Assembly: GCA_029262115.1 (NCBI GenBank) | Contig: JAJCZZ010000031.1 | Span: forward strand, 81,677-145,676 | From: Gemmatimonadota bacterium | GTDB lineage: Bacteria > Gemmatimonadota > Gemmatimonadetes > Longimicrobiales > Gaopeijiaceae | Direction: 5' to 3' | DNA length: 64,000 bases | Part shown: positions 8,189-17,718 of the stretch, piece by piece | Position numbering within the stretch: position 1 is the first letter of the stretch | How the letters are laid out: the number at the start of each line of letters is the position of its first letter | The notes under the pieces: generated by a model | What the model saw: the letters and a program-made list of their open reading frames with translations, nothing else | Database searches by the model: none | Told to the model about the DNA's origin: nothing | Translations under genes and position numbers: made by a program

Positions 8189-10207
8189 CTACGAGATCGG
8201 TCGCGTGGCCGGCGACATCTGTACGGCCCACATCCCCGAGTTGATGTCGCTGAAGAAGATGTTGCCCTTGTAAGGCATCACGCTCCACGCCCCCGGCGAG
8301 TTCGGGATGTACCCGGTCGGGTCGTGAGCCTTGAAGACCGCCATCTCCCGGCCCTGCGTGTAGAGGTTGCCCATGAGGTCGCCTGAGAGGTCGACCATGC
8401 GAACGCCGCCCTCGTAGTACGCCTGGTAGAGGATGTCGTCCTCGACCCACATGTTGTGCGTGCCATACTCGCTGACCTCGTACCGCGCGAGTTGAACCGG
8501 GGCCATCGGGTCCGTGAAGTCCACGATCTGGATGTACCCGGAGGTGGCGCGGGGATAGCCACCACGACCGGTCTCCGGATCGTACTTCATGCGGTGATCC
8601 GGTCCACTACCCTCCCAGGCGAGGCCGCGGCGCTGAACCCGCTCGTCCCCCACGACGAGCAGAAAGCGCCCCGTGGATTCCTGATAGTAGGGGAAGACCG
8701 CGTGCGTGGAGCCGGTGGTCAGCGGAAAGGACGTCACGAAGACCGGTGCCTCGATGGAGCCGCCCCAGCGCCCATTCCCGACATCGACCACGACCACCCC
8801 CGTGCCCCACTCGGCGGAGTACGCCAGTCCGTCATGAACCCACACGTCGTGGACGCGTGAGTCGGGGTGGTTGTACTCGCTCACGTAGCGGGGGTCGTAG
8901 ATGTCGGACATATCGAGAATGACGTACTTGTCGCCGCCCGCCAGGACGAAGAGATGGTCGTCCGTAGCGAACATGTTGTGGACGCCGCCCGTCACCCCGT
9001 TCCCCTCGAACGTCGAGGCCACGACGGGGTGCGCCGGGTCCGCGAGGTCCAGGACCACCACTCCGTTGCGGCGGTTCGAGGCTCCTTCGCGAGAGATGGC
9101 GCCGTACCGTCCGTCCGGCGACACCTTCACGTCGTTGGTGGTCCGCGCGTCCACCGATATCGAATCGGTCTTCACGATGTTCGTCGGATCGGTGACGTCC
9201 CATACGAACGAAATGCCGTCGCCGAACTTGGAACCGGTCAGCGCGTAGTCACGGCCGTCGACCCCCTCCCAGATCCAGAAGTCCGTGCTGAAGACGCGCT
9301 CCTCCCGGCCCTGGCCCACGACCTCGACCGTGCGCACGACGTCGCGCGGGACCACCCGGAACGAGTAGTCCCCGGACGCTCCTCCGGCCGATGCGACCGC
9401 GGTGTACACACCAGGCACGTCCGCGACCATGCGCCCATCCATGATCTGGGCCGGACCCGCAGGCGCGGCAATCGAGTCGTCGGGCTGGTAGATGTAGCTC
9501 CACGACACCGCAGCACCCTCGACCGGCCTGCCTACCCCGTCCAGCGGCGTGGCCGTGAAGTTCTGGACATCGCCCGTACGGACACGCTCCGAGCCGCCGC
9601 GGACTTCAATGGCCACGATCGGCGAGGGGGTCACCGAATGCGTTCGCGCCCCGGAGATGCCCTGGACCGTGGCCGTGACCGTCACCCGCCCCGGGGCGAC
9701 CGCCCGAACGTTGCCGAACGCATCGACGGTCGCGACGTCGGGATTCGACGATGACCAGCGAGCCTCGGGATATGGACGGGTCGAACCGTCCGCGTGTCGC
9801 GCGATCACGGAGTGGGCGAGCCGACTTCCAGTGAACAACTCCACGTCCTGTGTCGTCACTTCGACGGACGTGACCGCGGGCCAGTCGACCACGACCGGGA
9901 CGTTGAGCACCAGGGGCTGCCCATCTCCCTCCGGTACCGAGGATACGATCACCCGGTACTCTCCGGCGGCCAGCCCGTGAACCCGACCGTTCACCACCCT
10001 GAGGCCTTCACGGGGCGCAACGATCCGGAGTGGCACATCGACCGTGTTCCCGGCCGCGTCGACCGCGCGCACCGTCATGGGCACGCTCGCGCCCGCCATC
10101 ACACGCAGCTGAGCCGGTTCTGAGATCAAACGCGCGACGCTCTGGCCCGACACCACGTTCGGTGCGAGAATGAGCGCGGCAAACGCGAGGGTGCGGGTGC
10201 GGTTCAT
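8189..10207 (-). CDS. Secreted protein with bacterial Ig-like domains and LVIVD repeats
   Basis: 672 residues with a signal peptide ending near VSGQS. Residues about 30-290 form Ig-like modules; one is a typical Big_2 domain (YPEARWSSSNPDVATVDAFGNVRAVAPGRVTVTATV). Residues about 300-670 hold repeated beta-propeller-like units of the LVIVD type: GVVVLDLADPAHPVVASTF, YVILDMSDIYDPRYVSEY, GYIQIVDFTDPMAPVQLARY and VRMVDLSGD. Such proteins are anchored or free outside the cell and probably bind ligands or partners; no catalytic motif was seen. The ATG start has the only plausible signal peptide. Its 5' side faces the response-regulator gene, so the 168-bp gap carries divergent promoters. Confidence 0.88.
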   Translation of the reverse strand: MNRTRTLAFAALILAPNVVSGQSVARLISEPAQLRVMAGASVPMTVRAVDAAGNTVDVPLRIVAPREGLRVVNGRVHGLAAGEYRVIVSSVPEGDGQPLVLNVPVVVDWPAVTSVEVTTQDVELFTGSRLAHSVIARHADGSTRPYPEARWSSSNPDVATVDAFGNVRAVAPGRVTVTATVQGISGARTHSVTPSPIVAIEVRGGSERVRTGDVQNFTATPLDGVGRPVEGAAVSWSYIYQPDDSIAAPAGPAQIMDGRMVADVPGVYTAVASAGGASGDYSFRVVPRDVVRTVEVVGQGREERVFSTDFWIWEGVDGRDYALTGSKFGDGISFVWDVTDPTNIVKTDSISVDARTTNDVKVSPDGRYGAISREGASNRRNGVVVLDLADPAHPVVASTFEGNGVTGGVHNMFATDDHLFVLAGGDKYVILDMSDIYDPRYVSEYNHPDSRVHDVWVHDGLAYSAEWGTGVVVVDVGNGRWGGSIEAPVFVTSFPLTTGSTHAVFPYYQESTGRFLLVVGDERVQRRGLAWEGSGPDHRMKYDPETGRGGYPRATSGYIQIVDFTDPMAPVQLARYEVSEYGTHNMWVEDDILYQAYYEGGVRMVDLSGDLMGNLYTQGREMAVFKAHDPTGYIPNSPGAWSVMPYKGNIFFSDINSGMWAVQMSPATRPIS

Positions 10208-10375
10208 GGTGTAGCTCCGGTAACGTAGCGCGGATGAGCAAGCCCTGTCGGATTCTCCAGCGAGGAGCAGCCTTTGGCAACCAGCTGGCCGTCGGTCGAC
10301 GCGGGCCCGGGAATTGCGTTACAGGAGACGATAGTGGGGTTCGGTCCGAGCCCACCCCCTTTCGAGGCCTTCCTG

Positions 10376-10756
10376 ATGGCCACCATCCTCGTCGTCGACG
10401 ACGAAGCCGTAATCCGACGGATTGTCGACAACGCAATGAGCGTAGACGGCCACACCGTCCTCAGTGCCGAGAACGGTGAACAGGCGTTGGCACTCGCTCG
10501 CGAGCAGCCGGTCGATCTCGTACTCATGGATCTGCTCATGCCCGGCTCCAACGGGCTGGAGGCGATCCGGAAGCTGGAAGAACTGGAGACGCCGCCCATG
10601 GTCGTGGCGATGTCGGGGATGACATCGGATAGCCGCGGCACCTTCCTCGAGATCGCGTCCGTGCTGGGCGCGGTCGCGACCTTGTCCAAGCCCTTTTCCA
10701 CCGATGAGTTGAGGTCGGTCATCGAGCGCGTTCTCCAGATAGCCCCAAGCGGATGA
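10376..10756 (+). CDS. CheY-like single-domain response regulator
   Basis: 126 residues from ATG 10376, immediately followed by the receiver-domain start ATILVVDDE. The acidic pocket is Asp8/Asp9, the phosphoacceptor Asp52 in LVLMDLLMPG, the Ser/Thr switch in VAMSGMTSD and the conserved Lys in TLSKPFSTDEL. There is no output domain. A longer frame from 10274 adds 34 unlikely residues. The stop overlaps the start of PEP carboxylase (ATGA), so the two are translationally coupled, an odd partnership for a signalling protein. The nearest histidine kinase in the window is at 22-23 kb; no adjacent kinase is present. The partner kinase is therefore unknown. Confidence 0.9.
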   Translation: MATILVVDDEAVIRRIVDNAMSVDGHTVLSAENGEQALALAREQPVDLVLMDLLMPGSNGLEAIRKLEELETPPMVVAMSGMTSDSRGTFLEIASVLGAVATLSKPFSTDELRSVIERVLQIAPSG

Positions 10757-13599
10757 CCTCCACGACAGCCGAGCCGATTCCGCCGACCCTCACATCGGCG
10801 GAACCGACGGACGGGATCACTCGTCCGCTCAGCCAGCAGGTGAATCTGGTAGGCGACCTGCTGGGGTCCGTGGTCGAAGAGCGCTTCGGGGTCGAGACGC
10901 TCGAACGAGTGGAGCGACTGCGCCTTCTCTGCCGCGACGCTGAAGTCTCCGGTGACCCGGGGCCTCGAGCGGAAGCAGCCGCCCTGATCCACGCACTCGA
11001 CATTCCGACGATCGACCGGCTTGCCCGCATCTTCACCACGTATTTCCACCTCGTGAACCAGGCCGAAAAGCAGGAGATCGTCCGGATCAATCGTGACCGC
11101 GCGCGCGGTGTGGACGCCGAAGCCGCACGGCCGGAATCGATCGCCGAAGCGGTGGACGACCTCAGGAACAAGGGCTTCACCGCCGACGAGATCCGCGGGA
11201 TGATCGGCACGCTCGACATCCAGCCGACGCTCACGGCGCACCCGACCGAAGCGCGACCCCGCCCCGTCCTGGCCAAACAGCGCAATGTGGGCCGGATCCT
11301 CGCGGTGCTCGGGAGGGCCGCTCCGACCCCGCGAGAGCGGGTGGTCGCGACCGACGCTCTTCGCAACGAGATCGCGCTTCTCCTCGCCACCGAGGAGGTC
11401 CGATCTCGGCGGCCCGAGGTTCGGGATGAGGTCGAGGCGGGCCTCTGGCACCTCACGGGGGTGATCTGGGATGTGGTGCCCCGGGTCATGGACGACCTCC
11501 GACGTGCACTGCCCGACCCCGGCAAGGGCGAGCCGTGGTCCCCACCGCCCGTGGTCCGGTTTCGCTCGTGGATCGGGGGAGATCGGGACGGCAACCCGAA
11601 CGTGACGGCCGAGGTCACGGCGTGGACGCTGGGGCGCCACCGGACGGCCGCCCTCGAGCGCCATCTCGAGGAGTTGGAGGCTCTCGACGCCGAACTCACC
11701 ATTTCCTGCGACCAGGCGTCGGTGTCTCCGGAAATGCGCGCCGCCCTCGACGGGCTCCCCCACACGGCGGACGCCCATGAGCAGCCGTACCGACGGATGA
11801 CGGCGCACCTCCGCCACCTGCTCCGCGCCGAGCTCCGGGCGGCCGAAGAGGGCGCGGTCCAGGGGGGTTCGGACGAGGAGGGGCCGGACGATCCGGGCTA
11901 CACCAGCGCGGCCTTCCTCGCGGATCTCCACACGATCCGGGGCAGCCTGCTCCAGACGGGCTTCGTCGGTGTGGCGCGCACCGGTCGGATCACGCGTATG
12001 ATCGACCTCGTCAACGCTTTTGGCTTCCACCTCGCCACGCTCGATCTTCGCCAGCACAGCAGGATCCACGAGCGGGCGGTGGCGGAGCTTCTGGCGGTCG
12101 GCGGTCTCGCGGACTCGTACGATCAGCTGTCCGAAGCCGATCGGGTCGACGTTCTACATGCGGCACTGCGCGGGGAACCTCTGATACCGCCCAACCACGA
12201 GCACGGCGAGGAACTCGGCGATCTCCTCGACGTCCTCGGCGTGCTTCGCGAAAGGGCCTCCAGCGAACCCCGAGCGGTCGGCGCGTACATCGTGAGCATG
12301 ACCCACTCGGCCAGCCATCTCCTGGAACCGATGCTCCTGGCCAAGGAGGCGGGCTTGTGGAGACTCGATGGCGAGCGGGTGACCTCGGTCTTGGACTTCG
12401 TGCCCCTCCTCGAGACGGTCGAGGACCTGGACGAGGGGGCCGAGAGGCTGAAGGAGCTGTTCACCGACCCGGTCTACCGGCTCCAGTTGGAGGCGAGGGA
12501 CGGATTTCAGGAGGTGATGCTCGGCTATTCGGACAGCAACAAAGACGGGGGGTACTGGAGCGCCAACTGGGCCCTCCACCGCGGGCAGGAAGTGCTCGGC
12601 GATATCTGTCGGAAACACGACGTCCGGCTCCGTCTCTTCCACGGGCGCGGAGGGACGGTGGGTCGAGGGGGTGGCCGGGCCAACCACGCCATCCTCGCGA
12701 TGCCCGACAGCGTTCACGACGGGCGGATTCGCTTCACCGAACAGGGCGAGGTCATCAGCTTCCGGTACGGCATGTCCGAGCTGGCGCATCGGCACCTCGA
12801 GCAGGTGGTGAGCGCGACGCTACGCACGCTCGCCTCGGGGCCTGATTCTCCGCACCGGTCCGGCGCGGAGGGCGAGCCGACCGATGAAACGGACGACGGC
12901 CCGACCGGGTCGGAGCGACGGCTGATTCAGAGAATCGCCGACCTTTCCATGGAGGCGTACCGCGCATTGGTTTCCGATCCAGACTTCTGGAACTGGTATC
13001 GGACGGTGACGCCGGTCGACTACATCAGCCGGCTGCCACTCGCGTCGAGGCCCGCATCACGGGGGGTCGGAGCCGAGCGGGCGTTCGATGACCTCCGGGC
13101 CATTCCCTGGGGGTTCGCCTGGACGCAGACGCGGTACCTCGTGCCCGGTTGGTACGGAACCGGGCGCGCGCTCGAACAGATCGTCGGCAGCGACGAGAGC
13201 GCCTTGGATGCGCTGAGGAGACTCTACGCGAAGTGGCCGTTCTTCCGGGCGGTCGTATCGAACGCGGAACGCGAGATGGCCCGAGCGCGGATGCCGATTG
13301 CCGAGGCGTATTCCGAGCGCAGCGAGGACGGCCCCGACTTCCACGAGCGAATCGCGGACGACTTCAATCTCGCCCGAGGGTGGCTCCTTGCCATCACGGG
13401 CGGGAGCGAGTTGCTCGACTCGTCACCCGTGATCCGAAAGTCCATCCGGCTGAGAAATCCGTACACGGACGTGCTGAACCTGCTGCAATTGGAGTTGTTG
13501 GAACGGGCGGGCTCCGCCGATGCGGCGGAAGACGACGTACTGGAGGCCGTGTTCCTGACCATCAACGGCGTGGCGGCCGCGATGCAGAGCACGGGGTAG
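10753..13599 (+). CDS. ppc: Phosphoenolpyruvate carboxylase
   Basis: 948 residues, the normal length for bacterial PEP carboxylase, which adds bicarbonate to PEP to form oxaloacetate and refills the TCA cycle. Active-site signatures are all visible: TAHPTEARPR with the catalytic His, WIGGDRDGNPNV, GYSDSNKDGGYWSANWAL and the FHGRGGTVGRGGGR loop. The enzyme ends in LTINGVAAAMQSTG, close to the family's usual C-terminal NTG. A Glu/Asp-rich insertion is found around residues 365-380 and another (SGAEGEPTDETDDGPTGSE) around residue 710. The ATG overlaps the stop of a CheY-like gene. Large open frames on the opposite strand are codon-bias shadows. Confidence 0.97.
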   Translation: MTSTTAEPIPPTLTSAEPTDGITRPLSQQVNLVGDLLGSVVEERFGVETLERVERLRLLCRDAEVSGDPGPRAEAAALIHALDIPTIDRLARIFTTYFHLVNQAEKQEIVRINRDRARGVDAEAARPESIAEAVDDLRNKGFTADEIRGMIGTLDIQPTLTAHPTEARPRPVLAKQRNVGRILAVLGRAAPTPRERVVATDALRNEIALLLATEEVRSRRPEVRDEVEAGLWHLTGVIWDVVPRVMDDLRRALPDPGKGEPWSPPPVVRFRSWIGGDRDGNPNVTAEVTAWTLGRHRTAALERHLEELEALDAELTISCDQASVSPEMRAALDGLPHTADAHEQPYRRMTAHLRHLLRAELRAAEEGAVQGGSDEEGPDDPGYTSAAFLADLHTIRGSLLQTGFVGVARTGRITRMIDLVNAFGFHLATLDLRQHSRIHERAVAELLAVGGLADSYDQLSEADRVDVLHAALRGEPLIPPNHEHGEELGDLLDVLGVLRERASSEPRAVGAYIVSMTHSASHLLEPMLLAKEAGLWRLDGERVTSVLDFVPLLETVEDLDEGAERLKELFTDPVYRLQLEARDGFQEVMLGYSDSNKDGGYWSANWALHRGQEVLGDICRKHDVRLRLFHGRGGTVGRGGGRANHAILAMPDSVHDGRIRFTEQGEVISFRYGMSELAHRHLEQVVSATLRTLASGPDSPHRSGAEGEPTDETDDGPTGSERRLIQRIADLSMEAYRALVSDPDFWNWYRTVTPVDYISRLPLASRPASRGVGAERAFDDLRAIPWGFAWTQTRYLVPGWYGTGRALEQIVGSDESALDALRRLYAKWPFFRAVVSNAEREMARARMPIAEAYSERSEDGPDFHERIADDFNLARGWLLAITGGSELLDSSPVIRKSIRLRNPYTDVLNLLQLELLERAGSADAAEDDVLEAVFLTINGVAAAMQSTG

Positions 13600-13695
13600 C
13601 TGGGGCTCGACGCCGGATCGCCGAAGTGGGGGTGATCCAGGCCCATCACGACCCTGGGTTGTAACAAACGGAGGATGCACGGCAATGGAGGGGTA

Positions 13696-14259
13696 ATGAA
13701 CTACGACACCCCGAAGCCGAGTGAATGCGAGAGACGAACGGACGACGCCCTCGCGTCGTCCGCGTCGCGTGGCTCCCGTCCCGCCCTGGCCGAGCTCTTC
13801 CGGCGCCACGCTGACACCGTGTATGGTGCGGCCCTCCGGGTACTGGGGTCTACGTCCGACGCCGAGGACGTACTCCAGGATGTGTTCGTCGGACTTCCAC
13901 GGGCCCTCCAGCGCTACGATGCACGCGGTCGATTTCCTGGGTTCATCCACACCGTCGCGACGCGAGCCGCCCTCATGAAGTTGCGAGGCGAGCGCAGGCG
14001 GCCGTGGACGGTCCTCCCCCCGGACATGCCGGGTCAGGGGTCCCGCCCAGACGCCACCGTCGAGCGCGTCGATCTGGGGCGCGCTCTCTCCGATATGCCA
14101 GAGGGGCTACGGCGTGCCTTCCTGCTCCGCGAGATCGACGGGTTCGGTCACGAGGAGATCGCGGCACTCCTCGGCATCAGCGCGGGAGCCTCCCGTGCGC
14201 GCGTTCACCGAGCGTGGGCGTGGTTACGTCGCCGGCTGCCCAAGGAAGAAGAGGCATGA
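13696..14259 (+). CDS. ECF-type RNA polymerase sigma factor
   Basis: 187 residues from ATG 13696, with GGAGG ending 4 bases upstream; an alternative ATG at 13675 also has a ribosome site directly before it. Region 2 is LAELFRRHADTVYGAALRVLG...DAEDVLQDVFV and continues into FPGFIHTVATRAALMKLRGERRR; region 4 is MPEGLRRAFLLREIDGFGHEEIAALLGISAGASRARVHRAWAWLR (helix-turn-helix). It should redirect RNA polymerase when released from the membrane anti-sigma factor encoded next (ATGA overlap). The operon continues with a TonB-dependent receptor and a lipoprotein, suggesting surface-signalling control of uptake. Confidence 0.93.
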   Translation: MNYDTPKPSECERRTDDALASSASRGSRPALAELFRRHADTVYGAALRVLGSTSDAEDVLQDVFVGLPRALQRYDARGRFPGFIHTVATRAALMKLRGERRRPWTVLPPDMPGQGSRPDATVERVDLGRALSDMPEGLRRAFLLREIDGFGHEEIAALLGISAGASRARVHRAWAWLRRRLPKEEEA

Positions 14260-15059
14260 TGAAGTTCCATCCACGGCCCGGCACCCTTGCAGCGTATTCG
14301 CGTGGCCAACTCTCGCGGCGAAGGATCCAGAGCCTCCGAGAACACCTGGCCGGGTGCACGGCGTGCCGCCGAACCGTCACCTGGACGTCCTCGGTACGAG
14401 ACCTGGCGTCAGTGGCGACCTCGCCGCCGGCACCCGAAGTATTCGCCTTGATTGCGGCACGGATCGACAGCGGCGAGACGGTGCTTCTCCCCGAGGGCTC
14501 TCTGTCCTCGGGGCCGGGCACTCGAAGGAGGATCGCAGGGTGGCGGGTGGCGGTCGCTGGCCTGCTGATCGCAGTCGCCGCGACGTCGGTCGCCGCGGTC
14601 CAACACGGCGGTCTGTCCTGGATCCGTACGATCCTCACCCCGGTCCGACCGAGCCAGCCCCTGGAAGCCGAAGCGGATGCCAGCGCGACCGGCGTGGACA
14701 TCCACGTCCCGGCGGAGGGATTAGAGATCGCGCTCGAGGCGCCGGCCCCAGACGTGGTCGTGAGCCTGGCGACCCAGAAACGGGAACTGCTCTCCCTCAC
14801 GGGTAGGGGCGATGCTGCCGGGGCGCGCTACGGAGTGGCGGCACGTAGGGTGACGGTCCACGCACTCCACGGTGGCACGCTCGAGATCTCGGCACCGGCT
14901 GACGGAGCTGGCGTCATCCGTCTCACCGTGGATGGGGTCATGGTCGGAGTGGTTCGGAACGGGCGCGTCACCCTCCCGGGAGCGGCCGTGGAGCGCGACC
15001 GCGGGCCCATAACCGTTGCGGAACTGGTCGCACGCGCGCGGCAGGGAGGAACGCGGTGA
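14256..15059 (+). CDS. Membrane anti-sigma factor with zinc-binding N-terminus
   Basis: 267 residues, starting ATG-ATG in the overlap with the sigma gene. The N-terminal cytoplasmic domain carries HLAGCTAC, the HxxxCxxC signature of zinc-binding anti-sigma domains. One transmembrane helix (WRVAVAGLLIAVAATSVAAV, roughly residues 92-111) leads to a periplasmic beta-rich part with FecR-like character (VVVSLATQKRELLSLTG, TLEISAPADGAGVIRLTVDG). The order sigma, anti-sigma, receptor resembles FecI/FecR/FecA-type trans-envelope signalling, though here the receptor lacks an obvious N-terminal signalling domain. The stop overlaps the GTG start of the receptor gene (GTGA). Confidence 0.85.
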   Translation: MMKFHPRPGTLAAYSRGQLSRRRIQSLREHLAGCTACRRTVTWTSSVRDLASVATSPPAPEVFALIAARIDSGETVLLPEGSLSSGPGTRRRIAGWRVAVAGLLIAVAATSVAAVQHGGLSWIRTILTPVRPSQPLEAEADASATGVDIHVPAEGLEIALEAPAPDVVVSLATQKRELLSLTGRGDAAGARYGVAARRVTVHALHGGTLEISAPADGAGVIRLTVDGVMVGVVRNGRVTLPGAAVERDRGPITVAELVARARQGGTR

Positions 15060-17686
15060 GTTGGCTCACGCTGGGAATGGTGTTGATGGTGTCCGGCGTG
15101 GTCGAGGGGCGGGTTCTCTCGGATCCGGACGGCTTGCCCATCGCCGGAGCCGTGGTCACGATCGAGGATGCCGGTTTGACCGCCACGTCACAGGCAGATG
15201 GCCGCTTCAGGTTGGAGGGAGTCGGGGTTGGCGCTTGGACGCTCCGGGTGTGGGCGGAGGGACACCAGAGTGTCACGCTGGGCGTTCGCATCTCAGCGGA
15301 AGAGGCGGTTCGTCTCGACATCGCGTTGTCGCCCGACCCTCAGCCGACCGCTGACGGCTTGGTGCTGGTGGCGGGCCGTGTGTTCGACGAGGGTCGGCTT
15401 CGGCCCGTTGGGACAGCCTTGGTGCAAGCGTCCCCTCTCGTTTCGGGGGACCGGAGAGAACAGGCTACGCCCGCACCGGGGCCCGTCAGCACGGACGCTG
15501 ACGGCTGGTTCAGCCTGCGCCTTACTCGTGGCTCTTGGTCGATTCGTACCACCGCCCCAGGCTACCGGCCCGACGACAGCACCATTGACCTGTCCGATCC
15601 TCGCTCCAGGGAAGTCGAGGTCTTCCTCGAGCTCCAGCCGCTCCCCCTGCCCGGCCTCTTGGTCGGTGGATCAGGCGAGTCACGTGCCCCGGCCCGTGGC
15701 CAGCTTCACTCCCCGTCGGCGCGCGTTCTGGATTCGGCCTTTGTCCGACTCACACCAACGACGGTCGAGCGGGACGTCATGCGCACGGTCCAGTCGCTCC
15801 CCTCGGTCACGCCCGCGTCGGACTACTCCACCGCTCTGTACGTACGGGGAGGAACGCCGGACCAGACCCGCATCTTCCTGGATGGCACGCCGGTCTACAA
15901 CCCGTTTCACGTCGGAGGATTCGCAGCAGCGTTCTCACCGTCCTATGTGGACGCGAGCGTACTGAGTTCCGGCGGGCTGCCTGCCTCGTCACCCGCCGCA
16001 CTCGGCGGCGTGCTGGAAGTGCGAACCGTGGATCCCACCCCGGACTCCCTCGTCGCCGCGGGGAATGTGGGCTTGTTGTCCACCTCGGCGACCGTCTCCG
16101 GAGGGCTACCGGGAAGTCGAGGCGCCTTCCTCCTATCCGGCCGGCGGACCTACCTGGACGTAGCCTCGCGCGCGACGGACGCGCTCGGCCTCATCAACGG
16201 CGTCATCCCCTACTCGTTTGACGATGGCTTTGCCAAGCTGCGCCTCGGTCGACTTCCGGGCGGGGCGCTGACGGTGTCGGGATACCTCAACCGCGAGCGC
16301 TTCGTCTTCGAAGAGACCTCCGGGCCGGACGAGGTGAAAGCGCGTTGGGGTAGCGACATGGTGGCCCTACGTGGTGAACGGATTCTCGGGGACTGGGGAG
16401 CGGTTGAGGGCGGTGTGGGCACCAGCGGGTTCGGCGGGAGGATGTTCCTGGTTGAGGACCGCCTGGTGTCGCCCGGCTCCCTCGATCAGAGCCCGGTCTT
16501 ACGTCCCGACAGCTCGAACACCTCGGTGTCGCTTCGCACGTTCGTCGCTGACGTCACCCTCCGATCCGACCTGGGGCGCCATCTGGTCTCGGGCGGTATG
16601 CACGTGGAGCGGACGCATCTCGCGACTGACTTCGCCCCTCGGATCTCCCGGGAGTTCAACATTCCCGAGCTGAGAACCGACAGTCGTATAGGGGGGATAT
16701 CCGCATATCTAGAAGATCAATGGGCTGTCTCTCGACGCTTCCGCTTCGATCTGGGCACTCGGTTTCAGCGTCCGACCGGGCGCTCGTGGCACGTCCTTCC
16801 CAGGGGCCGCGCGGCATGGGAGTCAAAGGGGGGGTTCGATGTGGCCGTCTCCGGCGGAATGTACCTGCAGGACTGGTGGAGTCTGCGAAATGAGGAGTCG
16901 GTCGCGGCCTCACTCGTCGCGTACGACCTCCTCGCTCCGGTGGCCGCCTCGGATCCCCTTCCAACATCATGGGACGCCGTCGTGGAAGCCTCGGGACGGG
17001 TCCGGGGCTGGAGCGTGTCCGTGGGCGTCTTCAACAAGGCACTCAGCACGATCCCGACCGCGGTGCCGGACGTAGACCCGACGGGCCTGGACTTCCTGAT
17101 TCATCCCGATTCCGTGCAACTCGGTCAAGGAACGGTCCGAGGCGCCGAATTCAGCATTTCGGGTCGCGTGGGCGCAACGACCGTGGCTGTCGGATATCGA
17201 TGGCAACAGGAGTCACGAAGCGTGGGCGGAGTCACCTTCACGCCCCGCACCGATCGGCGCCACCGAGCCACGCTCGCAGCCACCCGGCCCTTCTGGGGGG
17301 AGCGAGAGTTGGCGCTGTCGGCGACCTGGATGAGCGGGATTCCGCTGACTCCGGTCCGGGGCACGCTCCCCCCGTTCAGCGGAGTCCAGCCCGACGGTCG
17401 TCCCTTTCGTCCGGAGAGCGGGGCCGGCCGGTTGGTCTATGGAGATCCAAACGCCGATCGGCTTGATGCGTACCTCAGGATCGATCTGGAGACCCGAGGA
17501 GCCTGGGACGTCACCTTGTTCGGCCGCCGCGGCCTGATCGAGCCGTATGTGAGCATCCTGAATGTGCTCAACCTGCACAACGGACTCGCCGTAGACTACA
17601 GGGTGGATCACGAAGGACGCGTCGTCCGGCAGATCGGCCCGCAACTTCCGATCTTCCCGAGCCTCGGACTGAGGTGGCGGTTCTGA
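15056..17686 (+). CDS. TonB-dependent outer-membrane receptor with carboxypeptidase-regulatory domains
   Basis: 876 residues from a GTG start with GGGAGG upstream, overlapping the anti-sigma stop. Residues about 15-95 form one carboxypeptidase-regulatory-like domain (VVEGRVLSDPDGLPIAGAVV), and about 105-200 a second (VAGRVFDEGRLRPVGTALV). The plug follows: DVMRTVQSLPSVTPASDYS, TALYVRGGTPDQTRIFLDGT, and ALGGVLEVRT. The rest is a beta-barrel with alternating aromatic strands ending in GLRWRF, the usual terminal Phe recognised by the BAM machinery. The signal peptide is short. The transported substrate is unknown; adjacent lipoprotein and sigma pair suggest a dedicated uptake system, and the convergent GH6 cellulase hints at glucans, which is speculation. 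Confidence 0.93.
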   Translation: MSWLTLGMVLMVSGVVEGRVLSDPDGLPIAGAVVTIEDAGLTATSQADGRFRLEGVGVGAWTLRVWAEGHQSVTLGVRISAEEAVRLDIALSPDPQPTADGLVLVAGRVFDEGRLRPVGTALVQASPLVSGDRREQATPAPGPVSTDADGWFSLRLTRGSWSIRTTAPGYRPDDSTIDLSDPRSREVEVFLELQPLPLPGLLVGGSGESRAPARGQLHSPSARVLDSAFVRLTPTTVERDVMRTVQSLPSVTPASDYSTALYVRGGTPDQTRIFLDGTPVYNPFHVGGFAAAFSPSYVDASVLSSGGLPASSPAALGGVLEVRTVDPTPDSLVAAGNVGLLSTSATVSGGLPGSRGAFLLSGRRTYLDVASRATDALGLINGVIPYSFDDGFAKLRLGRLPGGALTVSGYLNRERFVFEETSGPDEVKARWGSDMVALRGERILGDWGAVEGGVGTSGFGGRMFLVEDRLVSPGSLDQSPVLRPDSSNTSVSLRTFVADVTLRSDLGRHLVSGGMHVERTHLATDFAPRISREFNIPELRTDSRIGGISAYLEDQWAVSRRFRFDLGTRFQRPTGRSWHVLPRGRAAWESKGGFDVAVSGGMYLQDWWSLRNEESVAASLVAYDLLAPVAASDPLPTSWDAVVEASGRVRGWSVSVGVFNKALSTIPTAVPDVDPTGLDFLIHPDSVQLGQGTVRGAEFSISGRVGATTVAVGYRWQQESRSVGGVTFTPRTDRRHRATLAATRPFWGERELALSATWMSGIPLTPVRGTLPPFSGVQPDGRPFRPESGAGRLVYGDPNADRLDAYLRIDLETRGAWDVTLFGRRGLIEPYVSILNVLNLHNGLAVDYRVDHEGRVVRQIGPQLPIFPSLGLRWRF

Positions 17687-17718
17687 GCCCCGCTCGACTC
17701 CGTCGATGGCCGGGGAGC

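Noticed and set aside
10204..12069. 621-codon minus-strand open frame opposite the response regulator and ppc
   Set aside because: It is a codon-bias shadow of ppc; the reading is Arg/Pro/Gly/Asp-rich without domains, while ppc on the plus strand has all active-site motifs.
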